Assembly (NCBI GenBank): GCA_963704825.1
Contig: CAVPHV010000017.1
Coordinates: forward strand, 553,190 to 617,189
Reading direction: 5' to 3'
Length of the DNA: 64,000 nucleotides
From: CAVPHV01 sp963704825
GTDB lineage: Bacteria; Actinomycetota; Acidimicrobiia; Spongiisociales; UBA5794
The notes under the pieces were generated by a model that ran no database searches, had not been told where the DNA came from, and worked only from the letters and a program-made list of their open reading frames with translations. Position numbers and translations under genes: made by a program. Shown piece by piece: positions 9,001-16,525 of the stretch. Within the stretch, counting starts at the first letter, position 1; each line of letters begins with the position of its first letter.

Positions 9001-9273
9001 GTGAACAAAGGTGAATTGATCGACGCCGTAGCCGGTGCCACCGGTGAACCGAAGGCCACCGTCGGCCGCATCCTCGACGCAACGATCGAGGGCATCACCG
9101 CGGCAGTGGCCGAGGGCGACAAGGTCTCGTTCACGGGCTTCGGCACGTTCGAGCGTCGTCATCGCAAGGCGCGCGTCGGCCGCAACCCGCAGACGGGTGC
9201 AGAGGTCAAGATCGCGGCGGCCAACGTTCCGGCCTTCAAGGCCGGCAAGGCCTTCAAGGACGCCGTCCGGTAG
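9001..9273 (+). CDS. HU-family nucleoid DNA-binding protein
   Basis: This is a small DNA-bending histone-like protein of 90 residues that acts as a homodimer on the nucleoid. It matches HU/IHF throughout: MNKGELIDAVA, VSFTGFGTFERRHRKARVGRNPQTG with the beta-arm around residues 52-75, and VPAFKAGKAFKDAV. It lacks the Lys/Pro/Ala-rich tail found on mycobacterial and streptomycete HU variants. The GTG start is fixed by TAGGAGGTTT nine bases upstream; the frame opens earlier but without homology. A strong hairpin terminator follows. Confidence 0.95.
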   Translation: MNKGELIDAVAGATGEPKATVGRILDATIEGITAAVAEGDKVSFTGFGTFERRHRKARVGRNPQTGAEVKIAAANVPAFKAGKAFKDAVR

Positions 9274-9293
9274 AACAGTCACCAACCGGACGA

Positions 9294-9326
9294 GATTGAG
9301 GGGCGCCCAATGGGCGCCCCTCAATC
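9294..9326. terminator. Bidirectional hairpin terminator between HU and the SCP2 gene
   Basis: GATTGAGGGGCGCCC at 9294-9308 is perfectly complementary to 9312-9326 around a 3-nt AAT loop. The 15-bp stem sits between convergent genes, 20 nt after the HU stop and 23 nt from the end of the SCP2 gene, and can serve both. Confidence 0.85.
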
Positions 9327-9349
9327 AATCTCGGTTGGGGACGGTCGGT

Positions 9350-9736
9350 CTAGTAGTCGACGTCCATGCCGCTCATGGCGGAAGCAAACGCGTTGATCAC
9401 GCCCTGATTCATCATCAGCTTGGCCATGTTGCCGGTGACGTTGAGCTTCCCGGTCATGAAGGCCATCTGGGTGTTGATCTCGCCCTTTGAGATGCCGGCC
9501 ATCGTCTCCATATTGGTTGACACGGTGACGTCGGCATCTTCTTTGGCCCCGAGCACCAACTCGGCTGCGCCGTCGGCGACGTGGAGGTAGTAGGGGAGCT
9601 CGCCGTCGGGGCCGTCGGTTACGACAAACTGGAGGTTGAGATCGACGTTGGCGATGGCACCGGTGAACCCGGCATCGCCGTTCAGGGCTGTGGTGCCCTC
9701 GGTCATGTAATCCTCACTGAGGAACTTCACGCTCAA
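9350..9736 (-). CDS. SCP2 sterol-transfer-domain protein
   Basis: This is a 128-residue single-domain protein resembling the SCP2 lipid-binding fold. Visible hallmarks are LNLQFVVTDGPDGELPYYLHVADGAAEL, ADVTVSTNMETMAGISKGEINTQMAFMTGKLNVTGNM and the final hydrophobic helix. The fold binds lipids or acyl chains in a tunnel; the ligand here is unknown. The start is a TTG preceded by GAAAGGA about 8 nt upstream. A TACACT box and a perfect palindrome lie upstream, suggesting specific control. It converges on the HU gene. Confidence 0.8.
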   Translation of the reverse strand: MSVKFLSEDYMTEGTTALNGDAGFTGAIANVDLNLQFVVTDGPDGELPYYLHVADGAAELVLGAKEDADVTVSTNMETMAGISKGEINTQMAFMTGKLNVTGNMAKLMMNQGVINAFASAMSGMDVDY

Positions 9737-9771
9737 AGTGGCGTCCTTTCAATCTGTGACAAGCCAGGCGC

Positions 9772-9811
9772 AGTGTAGTGCCGTGGGCGGAATTTTGAGC
9801 AACCGCTCAAA
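9772..9811 (-). promoter_or_regulatory. Promoter of the SCP2 gene with a palindromic operator candidate
   Basis: Reading the minus strand, TACACT (9777-9772) is a good -10 box. The -35 region about 17 bp upstream falls in the perfect palindrome TTTGAGCaaccGCTCAAA at 9794-9811. A 7-bp-arm inverted repeat over the -35 suits a dimeric repressor; the cognate regulator is unknown. Confidence 0.5.
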
Positions 9812-9816
9812 GTAAT

Positions 9817-9872
9817 CCCGTTCCGGCGTGGCTCAGGTACCGGAAATCGCGCCTCAGCCACGCCAGAACGGG
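9817..9872 (-). terminator. Terminator of the sdhCAB operon
   Basis: The 21-nt arms at 9817-9837 and 9852-9872 pair with only two mismatches around a 14-nt loop, starting 6 nt past the sdhB stop. There is no long T-tract, but the stem is long and GC-rich. Confidence 0.7.
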
Positions 9873-9878
9873 TTGTTC

Positions 9879-10640
9879 TCAGGTTTGGCCGGTGTATTTC
9901 TTGTTGCGGAATAGTGCTCGGCGGTACTCGCGATTCATGAAGGCGATGTTGTCGATCGAGATGCTCTTCGGACACGCCTTCTCGCACTCGCCGTAGTTGG
10001 TACAGGAGCCGAAGTACTCGTCCATGGTCTCGACCATCGCGATCACTCGTTTGTAGCGCTCCGGCTGGCCCTGGGGCAGCAGGTTCAGGTGGGCGATCTT
10101 CGCTGCGGTGAAGAGCTGAGCCGCCGTATTCGGGCACGACGCCACACAGGCGGCACATCCGATGCACGCCGCGGCGTCCATGGCGGCCTCAGCTGCAGGC
10201 TGCGGGATGGCGATGATGTTGGCATCGATGGAGTTGCCGGTATTCACGCTGATGTAGCCGCCGGCTTCAATGATGCGGTCGAACGCCGAACGGTCGACCA
10301 TCAAGTCCTTGAGGATGGGGAAGGCTTTTGCCCGCCACGGTTCGATCACGATGGTGTCGCCGTCGTTGAACTTCCGCATGTGAAGCTGGCACGTGGCCGT
10401 GCCCTGCTGCGGTCCGTGCGGCTGACCGTTGATCATCAGCCCGCAGGTGCCGCAGATGCCCTCACGACAGTCGTTGTCGAACACGATCGGCTCCTCGCCC
10501 GAAAGCTCGAGCCGTTCGTTCACGATGTCGAGCATCTCGAAGAAGGAAGCCTCCTCGGAGATCCCCGTGGCTTCGTACGTCTTGAAGCTGCCAGAAGCGT
10601 CGGGCCCCGGTTGGCGCCACACGCGCAGGGTCACATCCAT
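9879..10640 (-). CDS. sdhB: Succinate dehydrogenase iron-sulfur subunit
   Basis: This subunit of complex II carries electrons from the SdhA flavin to quinone through three Fe-S clusters. The [2Fe-2S] cluster ligands are in CREGICGTCG plus the later TATCQLH cysteine. The [4Fe-4S] motif is CIGCAACVASCPN, and the [3Fe-4S]/[4Fe-4S] region is CTNYGECEKACPKS. I place the ATG at 10640, giving MDVTLRVWRQ and 253 residues; it overlaps the sdhA stop as TAATG. An upstream GTG-like extension into sdhA is not homologous. Confidence 0.95.
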   Translation of the reverse strand: MDVTLRVWRQPGPDASGSFKTYEATGISEEASFFEMLDIVNERLELSGEEPIVFDNDCREGICGTCGLMINGQPHGPQQGTATCQLHMRKFNDGDTIVIEPWRAKAFPILKDLMVDRSAFDRIIEAGGYISVNTGNSIDANIIAIPQPAAEAAMDAAACIGCAACVASCPNTAAQLFTAAKIAHLNLLPQGQPERYKRVIAMVETMDEYFGSCTNYGECEKACPKSISIDNIAFMNREYRRALFRNKKYTGQT

Positions 10641-12559
10641 TACTTGTAGCTCCTTGTCGCCAGCTTCACGTATTCGAACTCCAGATCCTCCACGGTCTTC
10701 TCCGGGGGCTGCTGAGTCCCCCTCCACTCCCAGGCTGAGACGTTGGCGAAGTTCTCGTCGTCCCGCACCGCCTCACCGTCCTCGGTCTGGTATTCGACCC
10801 GGAAGTGTCCGCCGCATGACTCCTCACGATCGAGGGCGTCGCGGCACATCAGTTCGGCCAGTTCGAAGAAGTCGGCCACCCTGCCCGCCTTTTCGAGCGA
10901 CTGGTTGACGCTCTCGTCGTCGCCGAGCACCCGGACGTCCTTGTGGAACTCTTCGCGCAGCGCCGCGATGTCGACGATGGCTTGCTCGAGCCCGGCACGG
11001 CTGCGTGACATGCCGCACTCCTCGATCATGATCTTGCCGAGTTGGCGGTGGAAGTCGTCGACCGTGCGACTGCCGTTGACGGACAGCAGGGCCTGGGTGC
11101 GATCATGGACTTCCTGCTCGGCCTGGGTGAACACCGAATCGGTCACGGGCACCGGCGCCACGTTCAGGTAGTCGGCCAGGTAGTCGCCAATGGTGTAGGG
11201 AATGACGAAGTACCCGTCGGCAAGTCCCTGCATCAGCGCGGAGGCGCCGAGGCGGTTGGCGCCGTGGTCGGAGAAATTGGCCTCGCCGATGGCGTACAGA
11301 CCGGGCACCGTCGTCATCAGGTTGTAGTCGACCCACAGCCCACCCATCGTGTAGTGGGGGGCGGGGTAGATCCGCATCGGCACCTCATACGGGTTCTCGT
11401 CGGTGATGCGTTCGTACATCTCGAAGAGGTTGCCGTAGCGGGCCGCGATCACGTCCTTGCCGAGCCTGGCAATCGAATCCTTGAAGTCGAGGTAGACCCC
11501 GTTCTTCAGGGGACCGACGCCGCGGCCCTCGTCGATCATCCGCATTGCGGCCCGCGACGAGACATCGCGTGGCGCCAGGTTGCCGAACGACGGGTAGATC
11601 CGCTCCAGGTAGTAGTCGCGCTCGTCCTCGGGGATCTGCCCGGCCGGCCTGGTTTCGTTCGGGTCGATCGGCACCCAGATCCGCCCGTCGTTGCGCAGCG
11701 ATTCGGACATCAAGGTCAGCTTCGACTGGAACTCGTCGCTGGCGGGGATGCAGGTTGGGTGAATCTGCGTGTAGCACGGGTTGGCGAACAACGCTCCCTT
11801 GCGATACGCCCGCCAGGCTGCCGTGACGTTGCAGTTCATGGCGTTGGTCGACAGGTAGAACACGTTGCTGTATCCGCCGGTGCCCAACACCACGGCGTGC
11901 GCCGAGTGCGACGTCACCTCACCGGTGACGAGGTTGCGGACCACGATCCCTACGGCGTGCCCGTCCTTGACCACCACTTCGAGCATCTCGCTGCGGATGT
12001 GCAGCTTGACGTTGCCAAGGTGGATCTGGCGGGCCAGGGCCTGATAGGCGCCGAGCAGCAATTGCTGGCCGGTCTGGCCGCGGGCGTAGAACGTCCGGGA
12101 CACCTGGGCGCCACCGAAGGACCGATTGTCGAGCAAACCGCCGTACTCCCGAGCGAACGGCACGCCCTGGGCGACGCATTGATCGATGATCTCGTTGGCG
12201 ACCTGGGCGAGCCGAAAGACGTTGGATTCGCGAGAGCGGAAGTCTCCGCCCTTCACGGTGTCGTAGAAGAGCCGGAAGATCGAGTCGCCGTCGTTCGGGT
12301 AGTTCTTTGCGGCGTTGATGCCACCCTGGGCCGCGATCGAGTGGGCCCGACGTGGCGAGTCGTTGTAGGTGAACACCTCGACCTCGTAGCCCAACTCACC
12401 GAATGAGGCGGCTGCCGAGGCGCCGGCGAGGCCGGTGCCGACGACGATGATCTTGTACTTGCGCTTGTTGGAAGGGTTGACGAGTCGCTCTCTGAACTTG
12501 TGAGCGTCCCACCGATCCTGGATCGGGCCGAGGGGGATTTTGGCGTTGAGGTCAGTCAT
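10640..12559 (-). CDS. sdhA: Succinate dehydrogenase flavoprotein subunit
   Basis: This is the catalytic subunit that oxidises succinate to fumarate. The FAD-binding fold begins with IVVGTGLAGASAAASFGELG (residues 38-57). His73 in RRAHSIAAQGGINAA is the expected site of covalent FAD attachment. HYTMGGLWVDY and the NRLGASALMQGLADG segment carry substrate-binding residues. The 639-residue length and motif style match the large SdhA forms paired with a single di-haem SdhC in Bacillus-like and Bacteroidetes-like enzymes. It is the middle gene of sdhC-sdhA-sdhB. Confidence 0.96.
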   Translation of the reverse strand: MTDLNAKIPLGPIQDRWDAHKFRERLVNPSNKRKYKIIVVGTGLAGASAAASFGELGYEVEVFTYNDSPRRAHSIAAQGGINAAKNYPNDGDSIFRLFYDTVKGGDFRSRESNVFRLAQVANEIIDQCVAQGVPFAREYGGLLDNRSFGGAQVSRTFYARGQTGQQLLLGAYQALARQIHLGNVKLHIRSEMLEVVVKDGHAVGIVVRNLVTGEVTSHSAHAVVLGTGGYSNVFYLSTNAMNCNVTAAWRAYRKGALFANPCYTQIHPTCIPASDEFQSKLTLMSESLRNDGRIWVPIDPNETRPAGQIPEDERDYYLERIYPSFGNLAPRDVSSRAAMRMIDEGRGVGPLKNGVYLDFKDSIARLGKDVIAARYGNLFEMYERITDENPYEVPMRIYPAPHYTMGGLWVDYNLMTTVPGLYAIGEANFSDHGANRLGASALMQGLADGYFVIPYTIGDYLADYLNVAPVPVTDSVFTQAEQEVHDRTQALLSVNGSRTVDDFHRQLGKIMIEECGMSRSRAGLEQAIVDIAALREEFHKDVRVLGDDESVNQSLEKAGRVADFFELAELMCRDALDREESCGGHFRVEYQTEDGEAVRDDENFANVSAWEWRGTQQPPEKTVEDLEFEYVKLATRSYK

Positions 12560-12574
12560 GTGGTGCTTCCTTCC

Positions 12575-13318
12575 TCAGCCGATGATCCCGAACGCAACGG
12601 AGAGCGGGACGGTGATGAAACCGAGCGCAACAACCGTGGCGAAGATGTAGGCGAAGTAGTTCCGCCACTTGTTGAATTGGGCGTTGTTGATTCCCAGCGT
12701 CTGGAACAAGCTCCACGCTCCGTGCCAGATGTGGAGCCCCAGCGCTCCCATGGCGATCAAGTAGAACACCACCACGGGCCAGCGGGAGAACGTCGCATCG
12801 AGGTTGCCGGCGATGTCGCCCCGCACGAAATCAGGGTTGACGAACTCGAGGCCCCAGGTGAGGTCGGCAAGGTGCCATGCCAGGAAGGCCAGGATGATGA
12901 CGCCTCCCCACCGCATGGTGCGTGAGGCGTAGTCGACGGCGATGTAGTGGCGTTCGTCGTACTTCTGATCACCGCGTGCTTTGAGGCTGGTGCGAGTCAG
13001 CGAGTAGGCGGCCCATACGTGGACGACCAGGGCGATGATCAGCGGGAGTCTGAGGAATAGCCACAGAAAGAGACTCCGCGGCATGAGGGGCTCGCCGAGA
13101 TCGCGCAGCGCCTCCCCGTACTCATTGATCGTGGGCTCGCCGGTGGCCGGGTCGTTTCCCTCGAAGGCGTGCAGGTTGCCGATCATGTGGAAGAACACGA
13201 ACAGCAGACCCAAGATGCCGGAGATCGCCATCGCGTATTTCTTGGCGAGGTCCGTGCCGTAGAAGGCGTACCACCGGGATTGCTTGCGACCCGTGGTCGC
13301 CTTGCCCGTCGTCGTCAC
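12575..13318 (-). CDS. sdhC: Succinate dehydrogenase cytochrome b subunit (b558 type)
   Basis: This is the membrane anchor of complex II. The 247-residue protein has about five hydrophobic helices and several helix histidines suited to two b haems: FFHMIGNLHAF, LVVHVWAAY, AWHLADLTW and LHIWHGAWSL. No sdhD is present, consistent with a single-subunit anchor. The frame is open upstream to 13519 but that part is not homologous; I chose the GTG at 13318 because AAGGGAGG lies just before it and it yields the expected N-terminus. The sdhA gene follows after 15 bp. Confidence 0.92.
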   Translation of the reverse strand: MTTTGKATTGRKQSRWYAFYGTDLAKKYAMAISGILGLLFVFFHMIGNLHAFEGNDPATGEPTINEYGEALRDLGEPLMPRSLFLWLFLRLPLIIALVVHVWAAYSLTRTSLKARGDQKYDERHYIAVDYASRTMRWGGVIILAFLAWHLADLTWGLEFVNPDFVRGDIAGNLDATFSRWPVVVFYLIAMGALGLHIWHGAWSLFQTLGINNAQFNKWRNYFAYIFATVVALGFITVPLSVAFGIIG

Positions 13319-13345
13319 CCTTCCTCCCTTGTGGTTGGGGTGGCC

Positions 13346-13351
13346 ATTATG
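13346..13351 (-). promoter_or_regulatory. -10 box of the sdhCAB operon
   Basis: CATAAT on the minus strand, close to the TATAAT consensus, would start transcription near 13339 and give a leader of about 20 nt with a GGGAGG site. No clear -35 box is seen. Confidence 0.4.
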
Positions 13352-13530
13352 GCGGATTCCGCGCGCCTCTCCATTTCGACGGGTGCCGGGCACGTTGGCG
13401 ACACCCATGCTGCCGGCGTGCCGCGGCTGTGGTATCGCCATCGCGTGTGATTTTGCATCTTCGAGAGGGGCATACGGCGCGACGGGGGAGCGGCGCGGCC
13501 CGGAGGCGTTGCAACACAACGGGTTTCAGG

Positions 13531-13559
13531 TTGACAGCCGCGCGCGGGGCAAGTTAAAT
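13531..13559 (+). promoter_or_regulatory. Sigma-70 promoter of the whiB gene
   Basis: TTGACA at 13531-13536 and TTAAAT at 13554-13559 are spaced by exactly 17 bp. It is the best consensus promoter in the window and predicts a leader of about 30 nt. Confidence 0.75.
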
Positions 13560-13595
13560 CACACCGGCGTAGTTACAACCGTGTAGGAGACGAGC

Positions 13596-13877
13596 GTGTT
13601 CACACAGCTGCTCGAAATGATGAATGGACAGGATCTGGCTTGGCAGGACCTGGCGAATTGCCGTGGGGCCGACCCCGACCTGTTCTTTCCAGAGCGCGGA
13701 GCATCGACTCGCACCGCAAAGGGGATTTGTCGGGAGTGCTCGGTGAAGAACGAGTGTCTCGAGTTTGCGATTGTGAGCAGCGAGAAGTTTGGAATCTGGG
13801 GCGGCATGTCGGAGCGCGAGCGTCGCAAGATTCGCCGCCAGCGTGCCGTCGCCGCCGAGCGCCGTCGGGCGGGGTGA
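13596..13877 (+). CDS. WhiB-family [4Fe-4S] transcription factor, WhiB2/WhmD-like
   Basis: Wbl proteins are actinobacterial regulators that hold an oxygen- and NO-sensitive cluster and usually bind sigma-A. The four cluster cysteines are Cys22 (ANCRGADPDLFFPE), Cys45, Cys48 (ICREC) and Cys54 (NECLEFA). The turn motif GIWGG covers residues 66-70, followed by the basic tail SERERRKIRRQR. FFPE..ASTR..K.IC and EKFGIWGGMSERERR are closest to the WhiB2/WhmD group, which controls septation; that assignment is by motif recall. The start is a GTG. It diverges from sdhC. Confidence 0.92.
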   Translation: MFTQLLEMMNGQDLAWQDLANCRGADPDLFFPERGASTRTAKGICRECSVKNECLEFAIVSSEKFGIWGGMSERERRKIRRQRAVAAERRRAG

Positions 13878-13967
13878 CCTCGCCACCGGCACCGCGCCCT
13901 GCTGCGAATTGGGTCGGGCGGCAGAGCCTTTAGAATCGGCGGCGTCAATCCCGAAGGAGTCGGTCGG

Positions 13968-14921
13968 TTGTTTGCCCTGTTACTGCTAGTTGCTGTCTTG
14001 GTGGGGGTAGCCCTCGGAGCCGTTGTTTGGTTCATCTCTCGAAACGCGAAGGGCGGAGATTCCAAACAGGTGGCTTCAGGCGGCGGTGTCGCCGGCGGTT
14101 TGACGTCGGATACAGGTTTTGATCGGCTCCGCCCGCCCTATCGCGAGTTCCACGTCCGGGGCGACGAGGCCCTCGTGTACTTCGATGCCCCGGTTCCGGT
14201 CGGTGGCGCCGACAGTGTGCTGAAGGACCTGCTGGTGAAAGAGGCGGTTGAGGTCGTGCGAGAGAAGCGTTCTCACGAACTCCCGATTGACGATGTGACC
14301 ACGGTGCGGGCTTTCGGGCGGCGCGATCATGAGGACGTTGAGGTCGGCTCAGTCTCGCTGGAGACGCCCGGGCAACTGCCCGCGATTGACATCCCACCGT
14401 TGGCGCCGCACGCCTCCCAGGTGACGTTCGACCCGTTGGGACACCTCGCCGAGCAGCAGTTTTCGATGACCCCGGGGACTGCGGCGCAGCCGGCAGATGC
14501 CGGGCTCAAGCCGCTGGCGTCTGAACTGACGTTGACGGCAAACACGGAAGCCGGGCTGCGGGCCCAGGCGGTAGATCCGGCGTCGATGACGGCAACCGAC
14601 ATGACCCTCGGACTGTTGCGTCTCGGCGGCTATACGGTGACTCCCGGCGGCAAAGACGGCGCTTACGTCGCCGCTCGGGGCGGCACCCGCACATTCCTTG
14701 TGGTCGTCAATCATGAGGCGGGCGAATACCCCGAACTCGAGGAGAAAACGATCAACGAGTTCATGGTGAGCTTCGCGACCTCCAATGCGGTTCGGGGTAT
14801 GTTGGTGACCGACAAGTACGGCCCGTTTCTCGTCTACGACAAGGAGCGTCGTGAGCCGAGAGTACGGTTCATCACTCGTGAGCGGCTCCAAGCGTTTGTC
14901 GACAGCTTCTCGATGAGTTGA
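13968..14921 (+). CDS. Membrane-anchored protein of unknown function, possible nuclease-like C-terminal fold
   Basis: I do not recognise this 317-residue protein. It has one N-terminal membrane helix (about residues 2-22), a basic stop-transfer stretch, a low-similarity middle, and a C-terminal domain at about residues 205-315. The latter (LRLGGYTVTPGGKDGAYVAARGGTRTFLVVV, then GMLVTDKYGPFLVY and FITRERLQAFVDSF) has the alternating strand pattern of restriction-endonuclease-like Mrr domains. The usual QxK catalytic lysine is not evident, so any such domain may be inactive. The TTG start has AAGGAGT upstream. tatA follows. Confidence 0.5.
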   Translation: MFALLLLVAVLVGVALGAVVWFISRNAKGGDSKQVASGGGVAGGLTSDTGFDRLRPPYREFHVRGDEALVYFDAPVPVGGADSVLKDLLVKEAVEVVREKRSHELPIDDVTTVRAFGRRDHEDVEVGSVSLETPGQLPAIDIPPLAPHASQVTFDPLGHLAEQQFSMTPGTAAQPADAGLKPLASELTLTANTEAGLRAQAVDPASMTATDMTLGLLRLGGYTVTPGGKDGAYVAARGGTRTFLVVVNHEAGEYPELEEKTINEFMVSFATSNAVRGMLVTDKYGPFLVYDKERREPRVRFITRERLQAFVDSFSMS

Positions 14922-14974
14922 TCCAACAAGCACCGCGACGATGGCGCTTCGCCCGATTCGTCGCGGTTTCTCGC

Positions 14975-14980
14975 TACACT
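14975..14980 (+). promoter_or_regulatory. -10 box upstream of tatA
   Basis: TACACT lies 28 nt before the tatA GTG, leaving a short leader with an AAGGAG site. No clear -35 box is visible. Confidence 0.35.
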
Positions 14981-15008
14981 CGCGGCATCCAAGCGCAAGG
15001 AGCGATTC

Positions 15009-15236
15009 GTGAAAGTTGGGACCGGCGAACTGCTGGTTGTCCTGGCAGTGATCATTCTGCTCTTTGGCGCTCGCAGGCTTCCCGACCTCGCCCGTTCGCT
15101 CGGTGCTTCGGCCCGTGAGTTTCGCAAGGGCGTGTCGGATGGCGAAGACGAGGACGAGCAGGACGGCGCCAAGGATTCATCCGGGTCTGCCGCCGATGCA
15201 CCCGCCGACAAATCTGACGGGACAAACGACGCTTAG
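15009..15236 (+). CDS. tatA: Twin-arginine translocase subunit TatA
   Basis: TatA oligomers form the protein-conducting part of the Tat system that exports folded proteins. This 75-residue protein has a short N-terminal membrane helix, the FGARRLPDLARSLG hinge and amphipathic helix with the conserved Phe-Gly, and an acidic tail of Asp/Glu and Ala. TatB is excluded mainly by length and lack of an extended coiled coil. The GTG start has AAGGAGCG 7 nt upstream. Its place next to sigma and anti-sigma genes resembles the sigE-tat neighbourhood of mycobacteria. Confidence 0.9.
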   Translation: MKVGTGELLVVLAVIILLFGARRLPDLARSLGASAREFRKGVSDGEDEDEQDGAKDSSGSAADAPADKSDGTNDA

Positions 15237-15352
15237 TTGCCTAGGAGAGTGTCGAGCAAACGCCGTGCGGGATTGCGCCGGCGAGCCAACGCCTGGTCCT
15301 AGACGTCGCGGCAAGCCCAAGCTGGCGTTGTTCAACAGTCTCCTGGCGACAC

Positions 15353-15380
15353 GGGAACCTCCCGTGGTCTCGCGGCGTTA
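15353..15380 (+). promoter_or_regulatory. ECF-type promoter of the sigma factor operon
   Basis: GGGAAC at 15353-15358 and CGTTA at 15376-15380 are 17 bp apart, matching the GGAAC/CGTT pattern used by SigE/SigH-class ECF factors. It lies directly before the sigma gene, implying autoregulation. Confidence 0.65.
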
Positions 15381-15407
15381 CTTCGATACGGTGACCGGGG
15401 TATAGGT

Positions 15408-15917
15408 ATGGCCGACGAGTCAATCCCAACATGGGAAGACGTGGCGCGAAACTATGGGCGAAAGATCTACAACTTTGCGTACCGGCTCACCGGCAATCCG
15501 GACGATGCCGCCGACCTGGTCCAAGAGGTACTGCTGCGGGTTCGCAAGGGTCTGGCGAGCTACACCCCGGGCTCCTTCGACGGCTGGCTGTGGCGAATCA
15601 CCCGAAACGCATTCCTCGATGGGGTGCGACGCAACCAGCGCAGACCGACCACTGCGCTACCCGACGATGACCGGGTTGCCCTGGCCCCCAGTCCCTCTCC
15701 CGACGAGGTGCTCGCCTCCGTTCGCCTCTCCGAGGATGTCCAATCCGCCCTACTCAAGCTGCCGATCGAGTTCCGTGAGTGTGTTGTGCTCTGCGACGTC
15801 GTTGGCCTCACCTACGAGGAGATCGCCACAGCCATCGATTCACCGGTCGGCACGGTTCGCAGCCGCATCCACCGTGGGCGCAAGATGCTGAGGGAGTTGC
15901 TGACGTGGCCGGTTTGA
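15408..15917 (+). CDS. ECF RNA polymerase sigma factor (SigE-like)
   Basis: This 169-residue group IV sigma factor has region 2 (FAYRLTGNPDDAADLVQEVLLRV, then FDGWLWRITRNAFLDGVRR) and region 4 (LPIEFRECVVLCDVVGLTYEEIATAIDSPVGTVRSRIHRGRKML), joined by a Pro/Asp-rich linker, and no region 3. It would direct a cell-envelope stress regulon. The next genes encode a ZAS anti-sigma factor and an RseB-like protein, overlapping in order, so the three form one switch. The GGGAAC-N17-CGTTA promoter upstream suggests that it transcribes itself. Confidence 0.92.
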   Translation: MADESIPTWEDVARNYGRKIYNFAYRLTGNPDDAADLVQEVLLRVRKGLASYTPGSFDGWLWRITRNAFLDGVRRNQRRPTTALPDDDRVALAPSPSPDEVLASVRLSEDVQSALLKLPIEFRECVVLCDVVGLTYEEIATAIDSPVGTVRSRIHRGRKMLRELLTWPV

Positions 15918-16525
15918 CTCCGTCGCCTTGCGATATCGGTGAGTTGATGTCGGCCTATCTCGATGGCGAACTCCAGCCCGGTGAACTCGACCATGTGGTC
16001 GAGCACCTCGGCGGATGTACCGACTGCATCCTCGAGTTCCGTCATCTGAAAGAGGCACGAGCCGCAGTGCGAACGTTGCCGCGGCTCGAGGTACCGGAGA
16101 GACTCGCACCGTCCTTCCACTTCGGCCCCGAGCTGTCGGCCTATCTCGACGGTGAACTTCCCACGGAAGAGCAGACACTGGTGTTCAGCCACCTGCAGAC
16201 GTGCGAAGAATGCCGCGACGAACTCCATGAACTCGATGCCGCTCGTACCGCAATCCGATCCCTGCCGGGTCTCGAGCCGCCGGTGCTGATCGAATTGCGT
16301 CGGGAGCAGCGGGAGGCTCGCCACCACGGGCGGCGGGGGCGGGCGGTCGCACTGGCGGCCGGTGTCGCCGCGGCTGCGGTCATCGCCGTTGGTGTTGCCG
16401 CAAATTCGACGCCGGAGACGACGATCGACCTCGACACGTTCACCAACCAGCACGTGGCGCGAGCCTCGGTGGAGGCCGGCTTCACGGTTATCCCGGCGGT
16501 CGGACCCGTGGGGCTCGAACCATGA
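15905..16525 (+). CDS. Membrane anti-sigma factor with two tandem zinc-finger (ZAS) domains
   Basis: This is the predicted inhibitor of the upstream sigma factor. Two similar modules occur: residues about 12-50 (LMSAYLDGELQPGELDHVVEHLGGCTDC) and about 78-110 (LSAYLDGELPTEEQTLVFSHLQTCEEC), each with the HxxxCxxC zinc signature. A basic stretch and one membrane helix (AVALAAGVAAAAVIAVGVAA) follow, then a short extracellular tail. Typical anti-sigma factors carry one ZAS module, so this is an internal duplication. I chose the GTG at 15905, 8 nt after AGGGAG; a TTG at 15914 overlapping the sigma stop is the alternative. Its end overlaps the next gene as ATGA. Confidence 0.85.
   Translation: MAGLTPSPCDIGELMSAYLDGELQPGELDHVVEHLGGCTDCILEFRHLKEARAAVRTLPRLEVPERLAPSFHFGPELSAYLDGELPTEEQTLVFSHLQTCEECRDELHELDAARTAIRSLPGLEPPVLIELRREQREARHHGRRGRAVALAAGVAAAAVIAVGVAANSTPETTIDLDTFTNQHVARASVEAGFTVIPAVGPVGLEP

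Noticed and set aside
11042..12406. A 454-codon plus-strand frame opposite sdhA
   Set aside because: It is a shadow of sdhA, rich in Val, Gly and His, with no recognisable domain.
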